A stretch of 64,000 nt of DNA from an uncultured Pelagibacteraceae bacterium (lineage in GTDB: Bacteria; Pseudomonadota; Alphaproteobacteria; Pelagibacterales; Pelagibacteraceae): positions 62,001 through 126,000 of the forward strand of contig CACMSB010000003.1 of the NCBI GenBank assembly GCA_902616245.1, given 5' to 3'. Shown here piece after piece: positions 25,614 to 33,469 of the stretch. The position numbers were made by a program, and so were the translations under genes. Positions within the stretch are counted from its first letter, which is position 1. Each line of letters begins with the position of its first letter. The notes under the pieces are model-generated. The model worked only from the letters and a program-made list of their open reading frames with translations, was not told where the DNA came from and searched no databases.

Positions 25614-26758
25614 TGAAAAAATCAAAAAGATCAGATGTTGATCCATTTATTGTAATGGATGTAATGGAGTCTGCTAGAATTGCTGAAGAAAAAGGTAAAG
25701 ATATAATTCATATGGAGGTAGGGCAGCCGGGAACACCAGCACCTAAGATTGCGAAAGATTATATTACAAATGAGATAAATAAAAATAATCTTGGTTACAC
25801 AGTATCACTTGGTCTACCAGCTTTAAGAACAAAAATTTCAAAATTATATGGAGATTGGTACAATTTAGATTTAAATGCAAATAGAATAGTAGTTACAACA
25901 GGGTCTTCCGGAGCCTTTATATTATCGTTTTCTGCATTGTTTGACAGTGGAGACAGAGTTGGAATTGGATCTCCAAGTTATCCTAGCTATAGACAAATAC
26001 TTAAATCACTAAGTTTGGAAACTGTAGATATTCAAACCAAACTTCAAAATAGATTTCAACCTGTTCCAGAAGATATTGCAAATAATAATTTAAATGGAAT
26101 TCTTGTTGCATCACCTGCAAATCCAACTGGATCTATGCTGGATAAACAATCTTTAGAGAATTTAATTTACACTGCAAATGAGAATAATGTAAGTTTCATT
26201 AGTGATGAAATTTATCATGGAATTCAATATGAAAATAATCCAACATCAGCTTTAGAGATAACTGATAATTGCTATGTAATTAATTCTTTTTCAAAATACT
26301 TTTCCATGACCGGTTGGAGAATAGGGTGGATGGTTGTACCAGAAGATCATGTCAGACAAGTAGAAAGACTTTCACAAAATTTGTTTGTTTGTCCTCCACA
26401 CGCAAGTCAAGTTACAGCTCTTGCTTCTTTAGATGCAAATGAAGAGTTACAATCGAATGTTGAGGTATATAAAAAAAATAGAGAGATACTTTTAGAAGAA
26501 TTACCGAAAGCAGGATTAAAAAAGTTTTCACCACCTGATGGAGCTTTTTACATTTATGTTGATATATCTGAATATTCAAATGATAGCTTAGCTTTTTGTA
26601 AAAAAGTTTTAGATGAAGCAAATGTTGCTATAACACCAGGAATTGATTTTGATCAAAAAAGAGGAAATTCTACTATCCGATTCTCATATGCCAGAAGCAC
26701 AAAAGATATAATTGAAGGTGCTAAGAGAATTAAAGATTTTATGTCTAAAAATTATTAA
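25610..26758 (+). CDS. class I/II aminotransferase (aspartate/aromatic-type)
   Basis: This is a 382-residue PLP fold type I enzyme. The PLP lysine is in 'INSFSKYFSMTGWRIGW'. 'VASPANPTGSML' holds the substrate/PLP asparagine, and 'FSYARSTKD' holds the carboxylate-binding arginine. It belongs with the alanine/aspartate aminotransferase group. In this operon after xsc a role in transaminating a sulfonated amino acid (cysteate to sulfopyruvate) is possible, because aspartate-type enzymes accept cysteate. This is inference. It overlaps the small upstream gene by 4 bp and ends at a strong hairpin. Confidence 0.85.
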   Translation: MMKKSKRSDVDPFIVMDVMESARIAEEKGKDIIHMEVGQPGTPAPKIAKDYITNEINKNNLGYTVSLGLPALRTKISKLYGDWYNLDLNANRIVVTTGSSGAFILSFSALFDSGDRVGIGSPSYPSYRQILKSLSLETVDIQTKLQNRFQPVPEDIANNNLNGILVASPANPTGSMLDKQSLENLIYTANENNVSFISDEIYHGIQYENNPTSALEITDNCYVINSFSKYFSMTGWRIGWMVVPEDHVRQVERLSQNLFVCPPHASQVTALASLDANEELQSNVEVYKKNREILLEELPKAGLKKFSPPDGAFYIYVDISEYSNDSLAFCKKVLDEANVAITPGIDFDQKRGNSTIRFSYARSTKDIIEGAKRIKDFMSKNY

Positions 26759-26808
26759 ATGGGGTCAGCTCAATTGGTTATTACCAAAAGAGCTCCCCAT
26801 TTTTATGC
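26759..26808 (+). terminator. intrinsic terminator ending the xsc operon
   Basis: A nested stem starts right at the aminotransferase stop codon. ATGGGG pairs with CCCCAT, GCTC with GAGC and TTGGT with ACCAA around a TATT loop, followed by TTTTTA. This is a good terminator structure with small internal bulges. Confidence 0.8.
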
Positions 26809-26810
26809 CA

Positions 26811-27106
26811 TTTTGGCCAAATCCATCAAATGGATTTAGTTTGTGTTATTTTTAATATGTGATATCTCACCAGCTAAGTGTCAGGTGGCGTTATTCTAAG
26901 CATTTGCACCTCCTTCACTTACAAAAATAAGTTTTAAGTAGGTTGTATTCAACAAATTTATTTCTATTTTTTATAAATATATTATTTGAATACAACCTAT
27001 CTCTTTAGTAGATTCTCGATATCAAAATAATTAAAATATTCCCAAACTCTTAAATGAAACTTATGTCACAGAGACAGATAATAAATATATTTGTAATTAA
27101 AATCTC
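26811..27106 (+). other. non-coding gap with several hairpins; candidate RNA or leader
   Basis: The stretch of nearly 300 bp has no convincing open frame. It contains AAATCCA-TCAAA-TGGATTT (about 26819-26837), the segment AGGTGGC...GCACCT (about 26883-26910), and the long perfect arms at 26939-26952 and 26986-26999. I do not recognise SRP RNA, 6S RNA or tRNA features in it. It may encode a small RNA or act as a leader for the photolyase genes. Confidence 0.4.
26939..26999. repeat. 14-bp perfect inverted repeat with a 33-base AT-rich centre
   Basis: TAGGTTGTATTCAA (26939-26952) and TTGAATACAACCTA (26986-26999) are exact reverse complements. The centre includes a further possible ATTTAT/ATAAAT pairing. 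The arms contain more GC than the surrounding AT-rich gap, so chance is less likely. Confidence 0.8.
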
Positions 27107-27298
27107 ATGAAAACAATATTTGTTATTGGGTCAAAAAAACATACTCTGAAGTACACAAGAAAAATGCCAGAGGGTGAAGTTAAGAAAATGAAATCTTTTG
27201 TTACAAACAAAGGACAAAAGCTTGAAAAAACCTCAAAATTTAAAATTTTAAAAGTCTCAGACGACAAAACTTCAAGAACTTTCAAAATCAGTCTTTAA
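27107..27298 (+). CDS. small basic hypothetical protein (63 aa)
   Basis: The 63-residue protein is lysine-rich and probably soluble, with alternating short strands ('KTIFVIGSKKHTLKY', 'KFKILKVSDD', 'SRTFKISL'). It has no signal or membrane segment. It lies 8 bp before the photolyase gene on the same strand, so is probably co-transcribed with it. I do not recognise the family. An antisense frame over the same bases is longer-looking but has no context. Confidence 0.55.
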   Translation: MKTIFVIGSKKHTLKYTRKMPEGEVKKMKSFVTNKGQKLEKTSKFKILKVSDDKTSRTFKISL

Positions 27299-27306
27299 TT
27301 ATTAAA

Positions 27307-28764
27307 ATGAACAAAATCGTATGGTTCAGGAACGATCTACGTGTAACTAATAATGATGCATTTAACGAAGCTATAAAATCAGGAAAGATTTTACCAATTT
27401 ACGTATTTGATAAAGAATATCACAAATTACCTACATCAAGCTCATTCCATTTAGATTTTTTAAAATCATCATTAGAAGACTTAAAAAAAACACTCAGTGA
27501 AAAATTTAATGCTAAACTCAATATATATTACGGAGATACATTAGAAATTTTAAGTCATTTAACTAATAAATTTAAAATAAATGAGGTTTATTCAAATATA
27601 ATATTCAAGAACATGTATATAACTAACTTAGATAAAGAAGTTAGTTTTTTATTTAAAGAAAAAAATATTAATTGGAAAATATCAAATCAATTTGGTGTTC
27701 AATTAAATCATAGAATAAGAAATAAATGGTCATATAATTGGAATAAATTTGTAGATAGTGAAAGCGTAAATTCAAATTTAAATTGCGAGTTTATTTCAGA
27801 TAATTATGTAGAGGATTTATCAAAAATAGAAACAAATAATTTAGAAAATGGAAAAATTCAAATTGGTGGAAGACAAAACGCACTTCAACTTTTAGATTCT
27901 TTCCTCAATGACAGATCAGAAAATTACCAAAAAGAAATGTCTTCGCCGATAACAGGAGAAATATCTTGTTCAAGATTAAGCCCTCATATTGCATTCGGAA
28001 ATATTTCTATTAAAGAAATTTTTAAAAAAACTAACGAAAAGTTAAAATCCAATTTAACTTTTTCAAAAAAGAAATCCTTAATTGCTTTTAAAAGTCGATT
28101 AGCCTGGCACTGTCATTTTATTCAAAAGTTATATGATGAACCAGAAATTGAATTTAGAAATATGAATAGCGCTTACAATGGAATAAGAGAAAATGATTTT
28201 AATGAAGATTATCATTTAGCTTGGAAAAATGGAACTACTGGTTATCCATTTGTTGATGCATGTATGAGGTATCTTAGAATTAATGGATGGATTAATTTTA
28301 GAATGAGAGCAATGTTAGTTTCATTTGCGTCTTATCAATTATGGCTTGATTGGAAAAAAACATCAAAACATTTAGCAAAATTATTTACAGATTATGAGCC
28401 AGGTATTCATTATTCACAATTTCAAATGCAATCAGGAACAACAGGAATAAATTCAATAAGAATTTATAATCCAATTAAACAATCAATTGACCAAGATCCT
28501 ACAGGAGATTTTATAAAAAAATGGGTTCCTGAATTAAAAAATGTTCCAGGAAAATTAGTTCATGAACCATGGAAATTAACATTCATTGAACAAAAGGGAA
28601 TAAATTTAGAAATTGGTAAAGATTATCCTTCACCAATAGTTGATAATAAAATATCAACAAAAATTGCAAAAGAAAAAATCTGGAATGTTAAGAAAACAAC
28701 AGAAGCAAAAGTTATTTCAGCCGAAGTATTAAATAAACACGCTAGTTTATCTCAAAGAAGATAA
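27307..28764 (+). CDS. phrB: deoxyribodipyrimidine photolyase
   Basis: The 485-residue protein of the cryptochrome/photolyase family repairs UV-induced cyclobutane dimers using light. The N-terminal 'KIVWFRNDLRVTNND' is the antenna-domain start, and the FAD-binding C-terminal half has 'RLAWHCHFIQKL', 'GYPFVDACMRYLR' and 'NFRMRAMLVSFASYQLWLDW' (family landmark). The length is normal for class I photolyases. A surface bacterium exposed to sunlight fits. A cryptochrome-like signalling role is less likely because the repair-domain residues look intact. Confidence 0.93.
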   Translation: MNKIVWFRNDLRVTNNDAFNEAIKSGKILPIYVFDKEYHKLPTSSSFHLDFLKSSLEDLKKTLSEKFNAKLNIYYGDTLEILSHLTNKFKINEVYSNIIFKNMYITNLDKEVSFLFKEKNINWKISNQFGVQLNHRIRNKWSYNWNKFVDSESVNSNLNCEFISDNYVEDLSKIETNNLENGKIQIGGRQNALQLLDSFLNDRSENYQKEMSSPITGEISCSRLSPHIAFGNISIKEIFKKTNEKLKSNLTFSKKKSLIAFKSRLAWHCHFIQKLYDEPEIEFRNMNSAYNGIRENDFNEDYHLAWKNGTTGYPFVDACMRYLRINGWINFRMRAMLVSFASYQLWLDWKKTSKHLAKLFTDYEPGIHYSQFQMQSGTTGINSIRIYNPIKQSIDQDPTGDFIKKWVPELKNVPGKLVHEPWKLTFIEQKGINLEIGKDYPSPIVDNKISTKIAKEKIWNVKKTTEAKVISAEVLNKHASLSQRR

Positions 28765-28767
28765 AGT

Positions 28768-28905
28768 TTAATTACCGTAAGGAATTCCAACTAATTTTCC
28801 ATTTTCATTATAAAAATAAAAATAGTTCGGGTTTATAGCCTTGGGCTTTTTTAATAGCGTTTTAGATTTAATTTCTGTTTTATTTTTTTTTAATTTACGT
28901 TTCAC
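28768..28905 (-). CDS. possible small basic protein (45 aa, GTG start)
   Basis: A 45-codon frame on the minus strand converges on the photolyase gene and fills much of the 252-bp gap before 29017. It has a basic N-terminal half ('KRKLKKNKTEIKSK') and a patterned tail ('NYFYFYNENGKLVGIPYGN'), which looks more protein-like than random AT-rich DNA. The start would be GTG with a weak ribosome site. Function unknown. Confidence 0.4.
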   Translation of the reverse strand: MKRKLKKNKTEIKSKTLLKKPKAINPNYFYFYNENGKLVGIPYGN

Positions 28906-29016
28906 AGTTACTTAGTACTAAAAAAAATTAGGTAAACTATTGATAACTTTTCAACCCAGATATGCATTTATTTTTAATCAATAAATTCAAATTAAGTATA
29001 TCTATTCATTTACCTT

Positions 29017-31608
29017 ATGAAATTATCTGAATTATTTGAGCAAAATGGCTTTGATTTAGGAAATCTAAAAGAATCCTTCGGACTAATAGATGAAATATCA
29101 GAGCACATAATAGCTGAAAGTGATGAAGTTTTAGCAAAGCAGCATCAAATTTCAGAAAACATTTATTTTTTAATTAAAGGCAAAGCTACATTTACGAAGT
29201 ATTTTGAAACAAAATCTATAACCTTTGCAAAAATAACAAAGCCTGCAACACCATTAGGTATATCTGGACTTAATCAGCCCAATAGATTTATGGGTGAAAT
29301 ATTTATTGAAGGTGGAACAGAATATATCTCATTAAAACTAGATGATTTAAGAGATTTACAACAAAAAAATAGTAAACTTATTTCGACATTATATTCAGCT
29401 ATTTCATTTTTTTCTTTTCAACTGCTTGTCTCTTCAAGAAATTTAAACACTTTGTATAAAGATGATGAAATACAAATTTCTACAGGCATACCATCAGAAA
29501 AAAGTATTACAAATATACATAGAATTAAATCTGCTACTTTTTTTTCAACACTTACTGATGATGACTTAGAAAAGTTTATTAAATTAGGTAATATTAAGAT
29601 GTATTCATCAAATCAATTTATAGTTAAAGAGGGAGATGTTTCTAAAGGTTTAAAGATATTATTAAGTGGTAAAGTTGATGGCTTATTCCATAACTTTATT
29701 AACGGAAAAATAAGAAGAAACTTTAGAACTCTAACTAGAGCTGGTATTGCTTTAACTTTATCTTCTGGAAAGGGAGATTTTTTTAATCCATATACAATTA
29801 AATCTACTAGGGATACAAAAGTTTTACATATTTCTAACGAAGCACTTGAAAACCTAATTATTTCTGACCCTCAATTATCAATAAAGATTTTCAAAAGACA
29901 ATTATGGCAGTTAGGACGTTTCCAACAAAGTGCAACTGGCCTAACAAAGTATTCAGCAGAAAACGAATTAGAATTTGTTAATTTATTATTAAAAGATAAT
30001 ACAGCCAGAATACCTGCTAGTTCTAAGTTATATAGTATCCCACACTTATTGAAGAGCACTCATACTTATGCAATGGCATTTGATGTTGTTTACGAATTAA
30101 TTATTAAAGGAAATGAGATAGAAAAATCATTATCTAGTCTAATAAAAGACACTTTAAATAATTTAGAAAGAGAGTCTCGTTTCCACAGCCAATTAAATAT
30201 TATTTATAATAGAGTTTCAAATTCTTCTAGTAATTCAGATAAAACAAAATTAAGAGAGTTAACCAATTCAAATTTCACCAAAGCTTTTGATAATGTTAAA
30301 TATGTAATTAAGGGTTGGGAAAATTTGCCAGATGAACCAACAAATATTTTTTTCTACAATCACTTAGCAGCTATAGATGATAATCAGCTTGCAAATGGGC
30401 ATTCATTTTCAATCGACAGTCATTTCATCAGCTCAAAAATTTTATATCCAAAATATAATAATGGAGGTCAACGTATCGTTAGAACAAGTCGGAACACAGA
30501 ATTTTGGAGATATAATTACTATGAAAATTTAGATTACATTTTTGTTCATACCCCAGAGTCTGATAAGTTGGACGAAAGTGAAGAGGAAAAGAAATTAAGA
30601 AAACAAAAGCTTTTTGACGAAGCTCAAAAGGTATTTAATCAAAAACAACCGATTGTAATTGCGCCCGAAGGAACATCAGAAACAGAAGATAATAAAACAA
30701 TAACATCTCCAGGACCACTTAAAGCTGGAGCATTTAATCTTGCATTTAAACTTAACCCAAAACCAAAACTTATTCCAATTGCCCTTGCTAATTTTGATTA
30801 TCCAGTTTCTAAAACAATATATTCAGCAGTCATTAAAGAGCCAATAACAATAAGTGATCATGTCAAAGATCCAGAAAATCAAGAGGAAATGAAAAGCTTT
30901 TTAGATAATTACAGAACCAAATTTAGATCTTATGTAGAAGAAGCTATTGATTTAGCTAAAAATGTTCAAGACAACATAGATAAAATAGAAAATTTGAAAA
31001 CTAACGTAAATTTAGTTAGTCCAGTTGAAGAAGAGTTTGAATTAGATGTTAGAGAATTAGAACATAATTCTTTTCAACAAACAAAAACAAATAACAGTGT
31101 TGCCTTGTATGGTAGTTCAACTTTTAAAATGTGGGATAATGCCAAAAACGATTTATCAATAAATAATCTTTATAATTTAGGCTTTGGGGGTTCAACTTTA
31201 GTATCTTGTAGAAGATATTTTGATAGATTGGTTGCTCCTTTAAACCCATCTAATCTTTTCTTTTATGCTGGGGATAATGATATTGGATATGGAATGGATA
31301 GTGATGAATTGCTAAAAGAATTTTCATTATTTTCTAACCAAGTTGAAGAAAAATTGCCAAGAGCAAAATGTTTTTTTATTTCAATTAAACCTAGTCCTTT
31401 TAGAAGAGACCTTATGGCAACAATTTTAGATGCGAATTCAAAGATAAAAAAACACTTAACTAATTTAAAAATGTGGGATTATGTTGATATTACAACACCA
31501 ATGATTAATGCAGGTTATGATAAGTTTTACGATGAAGATCCACTACATATGAACGAACTTGGATATAGTTTGTTAAGTAAGCTTGTAAGAGACAAAATTT
31601 ACAATTAA
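29017..31608 (+). CDS. multidomain protein: two cNMP-binding-like domains + PlsC-type acyltransferase + SGNH hydrolase
   Basis: The 863-residue cytosolic protein has no signal peptide. Residues about 30-115 and 175-305 look like cyclic nucleotide-binding (Crp-like) beta-rolls ('QHQISENIYFLIKGKATF', 'IVKEGDVSKGLKILLSGKVDG'), then a helical linker. Residues about 425-635 resemble a glycerolipid acyltransferase with the catalytic HX4D as His449-Asp454 in 'NHLAAIDD' and 'APEGTSE' at 549-555. Residues about 695-863 match an SGNH/GDSL esterase: Ser701 in 'GSS', 'GFGGS' at 722-726, Asn754 in 'GDND', and Asp841/His844 in 'DPLH'. The fusion suggests cNMP-gated acyl transfer and hydrolysis in membrane lipid remodelling. 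That combined role is inference. Confidence 0.85.
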   Translation: MKLSELFEQNGFDLGNLKESFGLIDEISEHIIAESDEVLAKQHQISENIYFLIKGKATFTKYFETKSITFAKITKPATPLGISGLNQPNRFMGEIFIEGGTEYISLKLDDLRDLQQKNSKLISTLYSAISFFSFQLLVSSRNLNTLYKDDEIQISTGIPSEKSITNIHRIKSATFFSTLTDDDLEKFIKLGNIKMYSSNQFIVKEGDVSKGLKILLSGKVDGLFHNFINGKIRRNFRTLTRAGIALTLSSGKGDFFNPYTIKSTRDTKVLHISNEALENLIISDPQLSIKIFKRQLWQLGRFQQSATGLTKYSAENELEFVNLLLKDNTARIPASSKLYSIPHLLKSTHTYAMAFDVVYELIIKGNEIEKSLSSLIKDTLNNLERESRFHSQLNIIYNRVSNSSSNSDKTKLRELTNSNFTKAFDNVKYVIKGWENLPDEPTNIFFYNHLAAIDDNQLANGHSFSIDSHFISSKILYPKYNNGGQRIVRTSRNTEFWRYNYYENLDYIFVHTPESDKLDESEEEKKLRKQKLFDEAQKVFNQKQPIVIAPEGTSETEDNKTITSPGPLKAGAFNLAFKLNPKPKLIPIALANFDYPVSKTIYSAVIKEPITISDHVKDPENQEEMKSFLDNYRTKFRSYVEEAIDLAKNVQDNIDKIENLKTNVNLVSPVEEEFELDVRELEHNSFQQTKTNNSVALYGSSTFKMWDNAKNDLSINNLYNLGFGGSTLVSCRRYFDRLVAPLNPSNLFFYAGDNDIGYGMDSDELLKEFSLFSNQVEEKLPRAKCFFISIKPSPFRRDLMATILDANSKIKKHLTNLKMWDYVDITTPMINAGYDKFYDEDPLHMNELGYSLLSKLVRDKIYN

Positions 31609-31616
31609 TATTTTTA

Positions 31617-32159
31617 ATGAGTTTTAAAAAATATCTATGGAAATGTAGATTGTTAGTCCTCAATACACCTAATTATAGTCATCCAGAATATAAAAGATCA
31701 AAAGATTTGTATCAAAAAGAAATTAAAGGCTTTCACAAAAGATACATAAAATTAGTTACAAAATTAGATAAATCAAAAAAATTTAAAATTACTTTAATTG
31801 GTTTTGATGGCACAAAAAAAATTGAGTTAGATAAAATATATACAAAAAAAATCTTTGAAACAGTTGATAAAATGCCAATGAATAAACTAATCAAAGATAA
31901 AAAATTTAAACCTATAAATCTTTCTTTATTTTCAGATTATAAACCAGAGACAACCTTAAAAGGCTTAGGTTTTAAAGATAAGGAAAAAGCATTGTTTACT
32001 GTTTCAGCTATAAAAAAAAGACCACTAAAATATCAAGTAAATGTTATTGCAACTATGCTAGGTAGGGCTAAAAATCATCCAAATAAAACAAATGATATGA
32101 ATGATGCTATAATTGTATTTAAAAAATGGATGGAAAACTACAAAGAAAATAAAAAATAA
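31617..32159 (+). CDS. DUF4174-like protein with a C-terminal helical domain
   Basis: The 180-residue basic protein has no signal peptide. The N-terminal part ('YLWKCRLLVLNTP', 'KFKITLIGFDGTKKIELD') has the shape of DUF4174, a thioredoxin-fold-like domain, but the usual redox cysteines are missing. The C-terminal 60 residues ('TLKGLGFKDKEKALFTVSAI', then 'YQVNVIATMLGRAKNHPNKT') look like a separate helical unit that I have the impression of seeing alone elsewhere. It starts 8 bp after the fusion-protein gene, and its stop overlaps the first pilin start (TAATG). Function unknown. Confidence 0.65.
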   Translation: MSFKKYLWKCRLLVLNTPNYSHPEYKRSKDLYQKEIKGFHKRYIKLVTKLDKSKKFKITLIGFDGTKKIELDKIYTKKIFETVDKMPMNKLIKDKKFKPINLSLFSDYKPETTLKGLGFKDKEKALFTVSAIKKRPLKYQVNVIATMLGRAKNHPNKTNDMNDAIIVFKKWMENYKENKK

Positions 32160-32665
32160 TGAAAAATAAAGGCTTTACCTTAATAGAACTTTTAGTCGTA
32201 GTAGCCATCATAGGTATTCTAGCTGCTGTCGGAGTAGTTGCTTATAGCGGTTATACTAGCGGAGCTAAAAAACAAACCATGTTAAATAATCAAAAGTTGA
32301 TTCAAAAATTCGCTATGGCTGAAATATTAAAGTGTCAAGCTGGCACAAATCTTACTCAGGGATCCGATACAAGTAAACATATAACAAATTGTTCAACAGG
32401 AGGAGCTGGGAATCTATCAAGTAATACATGGGCTCAATATTTTATAAATGTATTCCAAGATGAAATTAAAAATCCATATGGCACAACTCCAAATAACCCT
32501 AGTGGTTTATTAAATAGTGGACCTACTAGAAATGCGGGGGAAATTGTATTAGTAGGATGGCATCAATGTAAAATTGATCCTTGTTTTTTAATTGATGCAG
32601 CTTATGACGACAAAGGAACAAAAAAATCATTAGATCCTATGTTGCAGGTACCAACCGGATTTTAA
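32159..32665 (+). CDS. type IV pilin-like protein 1
   Basis: The 168-residue prepilin has a short leader 'MKNKG', cleavage expected before the Phe of 'FTLIELLVVVAIIGILAA' and the conserved glutamate at mature position 5. The hydrophobic N-helix is followed by a soluble head with cysteines and a C-terminal pair 'CKIDPC'. Such proteins form pili or pseudopili for adhesion, DNA uptake or secretion. No pilus assembly genes (ATPase, secretin, prepilin peptidase) are in the window. It is coupled to the upstream gene by TAATG and followed by a paralogue. Confidence 0.92.
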   Translation: MKNKGFTLIELLVVVAIIGILAAVGVVAYSGYTSGAKKQTMLNNQKLIQKFAMAEILKCQAGTNLTQGSDTSKHITNCSTGGAGNLSSNTWAQYFINVFQDEIKNPYGTTPNNPSGLLNSGPTRNAGEIVLVGWHQCKIDPCFLIDAAYDDKGTKKSLDPMLQVPTGF

Positions 32666-32667
32666 TC

Positions 32668-33189
32668 ATGAACAAAAATGGTTTCACATTAATTGAACTA
32701 TTAGTTGTTGTAGCTATTATAGGTATCTTAGCTGCAGTAGGGGTTGTTGCTTATAGTGGATACGTTAGCAGTGCAAAAGCTACTGTAAATAAAAGAAATC
32801 ACAATTTAATTGTTAAACAGGTTAAGTTAATTATAGCAAATTGTGATATAAATGGAAATGTTGAAATGATGAGTGACTACAAAAGTAAAGTAAAAAAAAA
32901 TCAAGTTTGTTATGGTAATGTGCAATCATTTTTCCCTAGTCATTTTTTAAATCATATGAATAATCAAATGGATTGGATAAATAAATCAGTAAACTCAAGA
33001 TGGAATGGAAAAGATACATTTGTATTACAAGAGGGAAACATGTCAGATACTTTCTTAGGATTTGTTTTTCTACAAGTTCCATCAAACTCAAACAAAAGTG
33101 TAAGTGTTAATATTTTTACGTGTATAAAATCTCCATGCAATGATAGAAATAATAGACTTGAAAGCTTCATCAAATTTGATCAGTGGTAA
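32668..33189 (+). CDS. type IV pilin-like protein 2
   Basis: The 173-residue prepilin is a paralogue of the preceding gene: 'NGFTLIELLVVVAIIGILAA' and the next dozen residues are nearly the same, while the head domains differ. Its C-terminal disulfide candidate 'CIKSPC' matches 'CKIDPC' of the first pilin, both of form CxxxPC. Codons in the shared region differ at many third positions, so the duplication is old and the protein sequence is under selection. It starts 2 bp after the first pilin stop codon. The pair may be major and minor pilins. Confidence 0.92.
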   Translation: MNKNGFTLIELLVVVAIIGILAAVGVVAYSGYVSSAKATVNKRNHNLIVKQVKLIIANCDINGNVEMMSDYKSKVKKNQVCYGNVQSFFPSHFLNHMNNQMDWINKSVNSRWNGKDTFVLQEGNMSDTFLGFVFLQVPSNSNKSVSVNIFTCIKSPCNDRNNRLESFIKFDQW

Positions 33190-33221
33190 CATAGATTGAC
33201 CAAACTATTTGTTAAAATTAA

Positions 33222-33419
33222 ATGATTGAGTTTTTATTTAAAGTATCACTGCTAATTCTAGGTTTAATTGTAATTAGGTTTGGAATAATTCAGATTAGAA
33301 AATACAAAAAGGGAGAAATTAGATCAAAGAATAATATTTTTAGTCAAATTTCATTTTTAATTTTCTTTGCTGCAATTATAGGGTTAGTAATCTATTCGAT
33401 TTTAGGCTTACTGGAGTAA
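33222..33419 (+). CDS. small two-helix membrane protein (65 aa)
   Basis: The 65-residue protein has two hydrophobic segments, about residues 4-22 and 42-62, joined by a basic loop ('IRKYKKGEIRSKN'). It lies 32 bp after the second pilin and before a secreted FG-GAP protein. It is unrecognised, and the hairpin-membrane layout offers no specific function. Confidence 0.65.
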   Translation: MIEFLFKVSLLILGLIVIRFGIIQIRKYKKGEIRSKNNIFSQISFLIFFAAIIGLVIYSILGLLE

Positions 33420-33469
33420 GCTAATTTATCTCATATATTAATTTTTAAATTCTAATAAAGAGCTTGATT

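Noticed and set aside
26811..27106. SRP RNA, 6S RNA or tRNA gene
   Set aside because: None of the conserved loops or cloverleaf arms of these RNAs could be found in the hairpins.
27097..27285. 62-residue minus-strand frame opposite the small gene before the photolyase
   Set aside because: It covers the same bases as the plus-strand frame, is Phe/Leu/Val-rich by antisense codon composition, and has no neighbour on that strand.
32159..33189. Recent duplication or assembly artefact in the tandem pilins
   Set aside because: The shared protein segment differs at many silent positions and the heads are unrelated, so it is an old duplication.
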